Made by a program: the position numbers and the translations under genes. A DNA stretch of 56,205 nucleotides from Bacteroidaceae bacterium (GTDB taxonomy: Bacteria > Bacteroidota > Bacteroidia > Bacteroidales > Bacteroidaceae), in the NCBI GenBank assembly GCA_017535725.1, contig JAFXTO010000027.1, positions 1 to 56,205 of the forward strand. Direction: 5' to 3'. Each line of letters starts with the position of its first letter. The stretch's first letter is position 1. This document shows positions 51,816 to 56,205 of the stretch, in pieces. The notes beneath the pieces are model-generated. The model searched no databases and was not told the origin of the DNA. It saw nothing but the letters and a program-made list of their open reading frames with translations.

Positions 51816-51823
51816 TATCTTTG
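51816..51823 (+). promoter_or_regulatory. -7 box (TATCTTTG) of the adenosyltransferase gene
   Basis: TATCTTTGCAC 55 bases before the ATG at 51879. The leader is too short to hold a cobalamin riboswitch, and none is seen. Confidence 0.75.
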
Positions 51824-51878
51824 CACTCCAAAACGATAGGAAATACACCTTTATTTAATATATATTAGGAACAAATAA

Positions 51879-52457
51879 ATGAAGAAAAGTCATCTTTACA
51901 CCCGCTCAGGCGACAGCGGCATGACCAGCCTCGTAGGTGGTCAGCGCGTACCAAAGACTCATCTGCGTCTGGAGGCATACGGAACCGTCGACGAACTCAA
52001 TTCGCAGCTGGGTCTCCTGCTGACCTACCTGGACGACGACGAAGACCGCGACATACTCCTTGCTGTGCAAAACCAGCTATTTGTCATCTGCTCCGAACTG
52101 GCAACGGCGGATGAAGACCTCCGAGCCCGGCGGTCTTGCGTTGTACAGGAAGATGTGGAATGGATGGAACGAGCCATTGATGCGGCTGAGGAAGGTCAGG
52201 GAGGCTGGAGGGGATTCATCCTGCCAGGAGGCACACGCGGAGCCGCTGTGGCCCACGTTTGCCGCACCGTTTGCCGAAGGGCAGAGCGACGAATCCATGC
52301 TCTCGCAGCAGAAGCAGAAGTGAACCCATTGCTGCTCGCATATATCAACCGTCTGAGCGATTATCTCTTTGCTCTCGCTAAGAAAATAAACCTCAAAGCA
52401 GGAAAAGAAGAAAATTTTTGGCATAAAAACGAAAAAAATCCAGAAACAAAAGAGTAA
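51879..52457 (+). CDS. ATP:cob(I)alamin adenosyltransferase (PduO type)
   Basis: 192 residues. The ATP-binding N-terminus GDSGMTSLVGGQRVPK (12-27), VDELNSQLG (37-45), the active-site block FILPGGTRGAAVAHVCRTVCRRAERR (about 112-137) and the C-terminal YINRLSDYLFALAKKIN are the standard landmarks of PduO-type enzymes. It makes adenosylcobalamin from cob(I)alamin and ATP for mutases such as methylmalonyl-CoA mutase. Full length and intact; a possible partner, the DUF2795 gene, has its own promoter variant (TATCTTCG at 52473). Trimeric, cytoplasmic by family. Confidence 0.95.
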   Translation: MKKSHLYTRSGDSGMTSLVGGQRVPKTHLRLEAYGTVDELNSQLGLLLTYLDDDEDRDILLAVQNQLFVICSELATADEDLRARRSCVVQEDVEWMERAIDAAEEGQGGWRGFILPGGTRGAAVAHVCRTVCRRAERRIHALAAEAEVNPLLLAYINRLSDYLFALAKKINLKAGKEENFWHKNEKNPETKE

Positions 52458-52560
52458 ATCGTAAATTATATGTATCTTCGCGCCCGATTTCGGCAAAATC
52501 AGCACCAAACGTTAAACCTCGAACACTAATAAACGCTAAAATCTAAACTCTATATACACT

Positions 52561-52782
52561 ATGTACTGGACACTTGAACTTGCATCCAAACTGGAAGACG
52601 CTCCCTGGCCTGCTACCAAGGAGGAACTCATCGACTATGCCGTCCGCAGCGGCGCACCACTTGAAGTCATCGAGAACCTTCAGGAAATCGAAGACGAAGG
52701 AGATATCTACGAGAACATCGAAGATGTATGGCCCGACTACCCCACGAAAGAAGATTTCTTGTTCAACGAGGACGAATATTAG
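52561..52782 (+). CDS. DUF2795 family small acidic protein
   Basis: 73 residues: MYWTLELASKLEDAPWPATK, then EELIDYAVRSGAPLEVIENL and a tail dominated by Asp/Glu (QEIEDEGDIYENIEDVW). The W-P-A-T-K-x-E-L-x-D-Y-A-x-R-x-G-A pattern is the DUF2795 fold, a helix-rich small domain of unknown function in Bacteroidota. It has a -7-like box TATCTTCG 80 bases upstream and a strong terminator 32 bases downstream. It is probably a single-gene unit. Confidence 0.88.
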   Translation: MYWTLELASKLEDAPWPATKEELIDYAVRSGAPLEVIENLQEIEDEGDIYENIEDVWPDYPTKEDFLFNEDEY

Positions 52783-52813
52783 TAGCTTATTTTAAGCGAG
52801 ACTAATTGAGAAG

Positions 52814-52854
52814 AAATGATGTGTGCAAGTAGTGATTATTTGCACACATCATTT
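52814..52854. terminator. Terminator of the DUF2795 gene
   Basis: Perfect 15-base stem AAATGATGTGTGCAA / TTGCACACATCATTT with an 11-base loop. The T-run is weak (GTTAAT follows), but the stem is long and begins 32 bases after the stop. Confidence 0.8.
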
Positions 52855-52902
52855 GTTAATGCACCCTATGACGTACCTTTTCCTAAGATTGATACAGCGG
52901 GG

Positions 52903-52980
52903 GAAGTATAGTCGGTCGTCGAGGGAACTATAGTTCCTCGCCCGATGAACTATAGTTCCTTGGCCGATGGAGTTTAGAGC
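52903..52980. repeat. 22-bp-period palindrome array 2 (GAACTATAGTTC cores)
   Basis: Units start at 52903, 52925, 52947 and 52969, exactly 22 bases apart. The two middle cores are perfect palindromes GAACTATAGTTC (52925-52936 and 52947-52958); the outer two are degenerate (GAAGTATAGTC, GGAGTTTAGAGC). Spacers share CGCCCGAT / TGGCCGAT. Like array 1 it lies between converging transcripts, but the core sequence is unrelated. Confidence 0.85.
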
Positions 52981-53074
52981 GCTCTGTCATTCCTTTTGGC
53001 GCTTATCCATCCTTTGATGCTATCGGGTGTTTCAGTCACTATCTACTCGTAACCTGCTGATTCCTAATCAGAAG

Positions 53075-53130
53075 AAAAGTGACCGAAATTTGTTATCAGT
53101 CACTTTTCGGTCATTTTCGGTCACTTTTTT
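53075..53130. terminator. Long AT/GC hairpin with T-run (terminator-like)
   Basis: AAAAGTGACCGAAA pairs perfectly with TTTCGGTCACTTTT, and a further TTTTTT follows on the plus strand, where TTTTCGGTCA also recurs. A terminator is possible, though no gene ends nearby on the plus strand after the DUF2795 terminator. Confidence 0.5.
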
Positions 53131-53501
53131 CCCATAGTTTCTACTTCTATATATAATAGAACGCAGAAAACAGGATTTTATTTTATGTAGATTAATTTTG
53201 AACACTTACTTAATTGATAAGTAGGTACTCAATAATAGTGTACATAATAATATTTAGGACACAGAGATACAGAAAAATGAAAAATGAAAGAATGAACTAT
53301 TGGAGCAGCGAGTGCTATCAAGTTTGTTTGAAATGGCCGAGTCGTGAAAGGCTACGTGTTCTTGAAGTGTCAAGCGTCGCAGAGCGCCGAGCGGGCGAGC
53401 AAAGCTCGGGAATCAAAAGTCAACGAAGTTAAAAATGAAAAATATATGATACCTATGTGTCTCAGTGTCCTAAAACATGTCATTTATTTGTGATTAGTTA
53501 C
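53131..53501. other. AT-rich non-coding stretch including a MITE-like element
   Basis: A 72-codon plus-strand frame at 53214-53432 has no promoter or family resemblance and overlaps the repeat described at 53253-53474, so I do not call a gene. Confidence 0.5.
53253..53474. mobile_element. MITE-like element with about 19-bp terminal inverted repeats
   Basis: The left end TTTAGGACACAGAGATACA matches the reverse complement of the right end, TTTAGGACACTGAGACACA, at 17 of 19 positions. The interior (222 bp total) has no transposase. GAAAAATGAAAAATGAAAG near the left is echoed by TTAAAAATGAAAAATATATG near the right. No target-site duplication is obvious. A miniature inverted-repeat element or a bacterial REP-type repeat are both possible. 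Confidence 0.5.
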
Positions 53502-54188
53502 TTAGAAAATAAGTTTTAAAACAGGAATGGAACAGAATTTGTTTGCAATTTCAATTAGTTCTTCCATATTGTCAATAATGAAGTCAGCGCCAGCCTTTTG
53601 AAGTCCTTTTCTTGTTCCGTTTCCCCAAGTCACGCCACAAGTCTTAGCCCCGGCATTAACCCCCATCAGAATATCAACAGCCATATCCCCAACCACAAGT
53701 GTCTCACTGGCCTCGTAACCCATAGTTGACAGCGTATTCAGGACTGGCTCAGGTTCGGGCTTTGCTCTTTCCACGTCATCAGCTCCAATCAGGTAAGAGA
53801 TACTTTCTGAAATCCCCATGCCCTTGGTAAGTTCAGATAGAGAGGCATGGGAACGGGATGATGCAATAGTGAGCGTGAATCCTTGTTCCTTCAGGGCCGT
53901 CAAGGTTTCCACTACATGAGGAAAAGCTTGCGGCTTGATGGCTCGCTGATTCTCATTGAAGATTCTCCTGTAAGTCTCAGCACAGAGTCGGTACTGCTCT
54001 GTCTGCAAATCTGGGAACAAAGCTTTGAAACAGCCAACTAATGGCAATCCGATGGTAGCAGCACATTCGTCATCACTACGCTCAGGCAGTTGCAGTTCCT
54101 TTATGGTCATTTGCATAGTGGTAACGGTAGTCCGTCTGGTATCACCCAGCGTACCGTCAAAGTCGAATATAATCAGTCTCTTCCTCAT
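53502..54188 (-). CDS. HAD-superfamily phosphatase (phosphoglycolate-phosphatase-like)
   Basis: 228 residues. Motif I is DFDGTLGDT (9-17) with nucleophile Asp9 and Asp11; motif II is TIASSR (about 108-113); the Lys of motif III lies in AKPEPEP; motif IV is GDMAVD with the acid pair. A four-helix cap between motif I and II (QLPERSDDECAATIGLPLVG) is of the subclass seen in phosphoglycolate phosphatase and pyrophosphatase PpaX. It hydrolyses a small phosphoester in the cytoplasm; substrate uncertain. Its start overlaps the MmcQ/YjbR gene stop by four bases, so the two are coupled. Confidence 0.9.
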   Translation of the reverse strand: MRKRLIIFDFDGTLGDTRRTTVTTMQMTIKELQLPERSDDECAATIGLPLVGCFKALFPDLQTEQYRLCAETYRRIFNENQRAIKPQAFPHVVETLTALKEQGFTLTIASSRSHASLSELTKGMGISESISYLIGADDVERAKPEPEPVLNTLSTMGYEASETLVVGDMAVDILMGVNAGAKTCGVTWGNGTRKGLQKAGADFIIDNMEELIEIANKFCSIPVLKLIF

Positions 54189-54526
54189 CTTTTCTTGCTC
54201 TTTACTAATTCGTATGACTTGCGGACTAATGCCTTAACTTCATCATCAGGGACATCTTGCCCTAACTGTACGCTTATCCAGTATCTCTTATCTCCATTGA
54301 ACGGTTCCCCAATAGCTTGATAACGCTCCTTCAGTTCTCCCATTTCGGCAGGGTCGCACTTGACAGTAATGGCCGTGAAGTCATCGATGTTGAAATAGCA
54401 GAACATGTGACCGTTGACATATAACACGAGAATAGTGAACCTGCCCCTTGAAAACTTCTCAAAGGGTGTAGCCTCTGTCACTTCTGGCAACGAAAGGCAA
54501 TATTCACGGAATTCTTCTATGCTCAT
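54185..54526 (-). CDS. MmcQ/YjbR family protein
   Basis: 113 residues, the usual size. EEFREYCLSLPEVTEATPFEK (about 3-23), FTILVLYVNGHMFCYFNIDD, ITVKCDPAEMGELKERY and the late HRYWISVQL-type strand (DKRYWISVQLGQDVPDDEVK) are the conserved blocks of MmcQ/YjbR, a CyaY-like fold of uncertain function once thought to bind DNA. It overlaps the HAD gene by four bases (ATGA). The upstream unrecognised gene ends 45 bases before its start and may share the transcript. Confidence 0.92.
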   Translation of the reverse strand: MSIEEFREYCLSLPEVTEATPFEKFSRGRFTILVLYVNGHMFCYFNIDDFTAITVKCDPAEMGELKERYQAIGEPFNGDKRYWISVQLGQDVPDDEVKALVRKSYELVKSKKR

Positions 54527-54570
54527 TTAAACCACAAATAACCTATTAGTGATAACTGTATAATGGCTAT

Positions 54571-55104
54571 TTAGTTCATCTTAGTCATGTGATAGCCCAT
54601 CCGTTTCAGCTGAACGGCAACTCCGAAGAGATAGAGCTGATGCAGACAGGAGAGATATGCTTCGAAAGCCTCTTTGGTTCCTGGGTCTATGTTCTGGTGG
54701 CGTAGTGCGTTGTTCACACGGGAAGCACATTCACCTACCAGTTTCTCCAAGGCATCATAGTCATTCCCATTCAGACGGAGGACTTCTTCACGAATATACT
54801 CATCCAAACAATCGTAACCGCGTTTGTCTCTCATGTAGGAGTAGAGATCTTCCATGTTACCATAAATCTCCCATTCCTCATCCCAAAACTTAGCCACAGC
54901 CATACCAATATACATCATCCAACCGAGGGACGTAGAGGGATAGGCGGTAAACTCACGAATGCCATCCGGGAGGTAGGATTGAGCTATCGATTCCCACTTC
55001 TCTTCGACATCCTGACATTGTGGTAGCTTATCATCGACCTCATGCATACCAATGAGGTACTTATGGAGGTCATTATGTATCATTTCGGTGAAGCTTTCGG
55101 CCAT
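54571..55104 (-). CDS. Uncharacterised helical protein
   Basis: 177 residues with no signal peptide or membrane segment. It is rich in acidic and aromatic residues; predicted to be nearly all helical with segments such as WMMYIGMAVAKFWDEEWEIY (about 61-80) and FEAYLSCLHQLYLFGVAVQL (about 147-166). I do not recognise the family. A TAATTTTG box lies 30 bases upstream (55141-55134). The gene has normal codon use and looks functional. It precedes the MmcQ and HAD genes, with which it may form a three-gene operon; no function can be inferred. Confidence 0.8.
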   Translation of the reverse strand: MAESFTEMIHNDLHKYLIGMHEVDDKLPQCQDVEEKWESIAQSYLPDGIREFTAYPSTSLGWMMYIGMAVAKFWDEEWEIYGNMEDLYSYMRDKRGYDCLDEYIREEVLRLNGNDYDALEKLVGECASRVNNALRHQNIDPGTKEAFEAYLSCLHQLYLFGVAVQLKRMGYHMTKMN

Positions 55105-55133
55105 TTTCTTTCTATTTTTCGTTAAATTGACTG

Positions 55134-55141
55134 CAAAATTA
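55134..55141 (-). promoter_or_regulatory. -7 box (TAATTTTG) of the uncharacterised gene
   Basis: Minus-strand TAATTTTGCAG 30 bases before the ATG at 55104. Confidence 0.65.
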
Positions 55142-55184
55142 GAAGTTTCTGAGCAAATATGCCATTTTTAACGGGTCTTTTTGC

Positions 55185-55192
55185 TATTTTTG
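55185..55192 (+). promoter_or_regulatory. -7 box (TATTTTTG) of the cyclophilin gene
   Basis: TATTTTTGTAC 22 bases before the ATG at 55215. Confidence 0.75.
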
Positions 55193-55214
55193 TACTCTCA
55201 AATATTGATTTCTA

Positions 55215-55943
55215 ATGAAAATTAAGATTCAAACCACACTTGGCGACATCGTAGTTCGCCTATATGACGAGACTCCCATTCACCGTGACAATTTTGTAAA
55301 ACTGGTGAAAGATGGCTATTATGATGGGACACTGTTCCATCGGGTGATTAAAGACTTTATGATTCAGGGTGGAGATCCAGATTCAAAGGGCGCACCAGCT
55401 GGAAAGATGCTTGGAGTGGGAGATTCTGGCTATACACTTGAAGCTGAGATTAAGGACGGCCTTTTCCATAAACGTGGAGCTTTGGCTGCTGCAAGACAAG
55501 GTGACGAGGTGAATCCTGAACGTCGCAGTAGTGGATCTCAGTTCTACATCGTCTGGGGACAGGTGTATAATGAAGGACAGCTTCGCCAGTTCTCCAAACA
55601 ACTGAGGATGCAGAAAGTCCAGGCTGCTTTCAATGAACTTGCAGCAGAACATCGTGCGGAAATAATGCAGATGCGCCGTGACAGGAATCGTGAGGGACTA
55701 CTGGAACTGCAAGACAAACTGGCTGCGGAAGCTGAGAGCAAGGTCGGGAAGTCTGGTTTGACCGATGAACAGTTGAAGATATACTCTACTGTTGGCGGAA
55801 CTCCCCATCTTGACGGGCAATACACCGTATTCGGAGAGGTTGAGGAAGGTCTTGATGTGGTTGAAATGATACAAGGCACAACAACTGGACGTGCTGACAG
55901 ACCTATAGATGACATTGTAATGAACATGACAGTTATTGAGTGA
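55215..55943 (+). CDS. Cyclophilin-type peptidyl-prolyl cis-trans isomerase
   Basis: 242 residues without signal peptide, so cytoplasmic. The core strands are present: TTLGDIVVRLYDETPIHRDN (8-27), YDGTLFHRVIKDFMIQGGDP (37-56), GSQFYIVWGQ (about 109-118) and GQYTVFGEVEEGLDVVEMI (about 201-219). An insertion of about 70 residues (120-190), rich in helical Arg/Glu/Gln, sits between the FYIV and the final VFG strands, as in other Bacteroidota cyclophilins. Active-site Arg is in FHRVI and Gln in FMIQGGDP. It speeds proline isomerisation during folding. The thioesterase gene follows after one base. Confidence 0.95.
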   Translation: MKIKIQTTLGDIVVRLYDETPIHRDNFVKLVKDGYYDGTLFHRVIKDFMIQGGDPDSKGAPAGKMLGVGDSGYTLEAEIKDGLFHKRGALAAARQGDEVNPERRSSGSQFYIVWGQVYNEGQLRQFSKQLRMQKVQAAFNELAAEHRAEIMQMRRDRNREGLLELQDKLAAEAESKVGKSGLTDEQLKIYSTVGGTPHLDGQYTVFGEVEEGLDVVEMIQGTTTGRADRPIDDIVMNMTVIE

Positions 55944-55944
55944 T

Positions 55945-56205
55945 ATGCTGGAAATAGGACTGAAACATACAAGCGAACTGACTGTAAGTGATGCTCTGAC
56001 CGCTATTCAGATGGGGTCTGGGGATATGCCTGTACTTGCTACCCCTGCAATGATGGCCTTGATGGAAAACGCTGCTATGCTTGCCGTTGCTGATGAACTT
56101 CCTGACGGTAGCACAACTGTTGGTGGTCACATAGAATCCTCGCATCTGAAACCCTCAAAGATTGGTGATAAGGTGTCTGCAACAGCCGAAGTGACCAAGG
56201 TCGAA
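55945..56205 (+). CDS. Hotdog-fold thioesterase, fluoroacetyl-CoA-thioesterase-like (3' end outside window)
   Basis: 87 codons run off the right edge. MLEIGLKHTSELTVSDALTA, then VLATPAMMALMENAAMLAVA and GGHIESSHLKPSKIGDKVSA form the N-terminal half of a hotdog domain: the ATPAMMALME helix and the THxVGxxxxxxHL-type motif (TTVGGHIESSHLKP), as in the FlK group of thioesterases. It follows the cyclophilin stop after one base, so the genes are co-transcribed. The substrate is probably an acyl-CoA. Confidence 0.85.
   Translation, partial: MLEIGLKHTSELTVSDALTAIQMGSGDMPVLATPAMMALMENAAMLAVADELPDGSTTVGGHIESSHLKPSKIGDKVSATAEVTKVE

Noticed and set aside
51824-51878. Cobalamin riboswitch ahead of the adenosyltransferase
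   Set aside because: The leader after the -7 box is only about 50 bases, too short, and no B12-box-like sequence is present.
53214-53432. 72-codon plus-strand ORF
   Set aside because: It overlaps the MITE-like element, has no promoter box or family resemblance, and its composition is like junk translation.

Overview
The window looks like chromosomal DNA of a gut or rumen Bacteroidota, most probably Prevotella or a close relative. The evidence is tandem SusC/SusD pairs in a Xus-like order, a complete type IX secretion core (PorP, GldK, GldL, GldM, GldN), short Prevotella-style C-terminal sorting tails, and the Bacteroidota -7 promoter box TAnnTTTG upstream of nearly every isolated gene. The genus is an inference from gene content.

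Layout. 1-3.8 kb is an accessory strip: the 5' end of an unknown gene, a DUF805 membrane protein with a tiny zinc-ribbon gene behind it, an unexplained 1.08 kb gap, a lone antitoxin-like gene between two 207-bp direct repeats, a RelE/ParE-type toxin-antitoxin pair, a fragment of the lone gene, and a frameshifted secreted-protein pseudogene. 3.9-13.4 kb is mostly household genes: a neutral zinc metallopeptidase, a 1079-aa secreted protein with a sorting tail, an NlpC/P60 hydrolase, tyrS, tRNA-Gln(UUG), a small-gene/DUF6169 pair, a 22-bp-period palindrome array and an AGCS alanine/glycine symporter. 13.7-15.3 kb holds a Cthe_2159-type surface protein.

15.4-30.8 kb (minus strand) is a polysaccharide utilization locus: SusC, SusD, SusC, SusD, a DUF1735/DUF5627-type surface glycan-binding lipoprotein, a GH10-like lipoprotein and a multi-module secreted protein. 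The order copies the xylan utilization system xusABCDE-xyn10C, but the protein in the Xyn10C slot lacks the GH10 nucleophile and several subsite residues. The locus therefore carries no recognisable active glycanase and looks like a capture-and-import machine.

31.7-40.0 kb is a minus-strand operon gltX-waaA-flippase-M16 peptidase-fucosyltransferase-like, ending at another copy of the dispersed repeat, which forms a terminator hairpin. 40.1 kb starts a PgpH-type cyclic-di-AMP phosphodiesterase in the opposite direction. 42.3-51.7 kb is a minus-strand run porP-gldK-gldL-gldM-gldN-OMP-priA. Its GldL carries an unusual 125-residue Gly/Val-rich insertion. 51.8 kb to the end holds a cobalamin adenosyltransferase, a DUF2795 protein, a non-coding stretch with a second 22-bp-period palindrome array and a MITE-like element, HAD and MmcQ/YjbR genes, an unrecognised gene, a cyclophilin and the start of a hotdog thioesterase.

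How parts connect: the type IX apparatus would export and anchor proteins with the sorting tails seen on two secreted proteins in the same window, while SusC/SusD pairs, SGBP and GH10-like lipoprotein would work together at the outer membrane. All assignments rest on reading motifs; no database search was possible.
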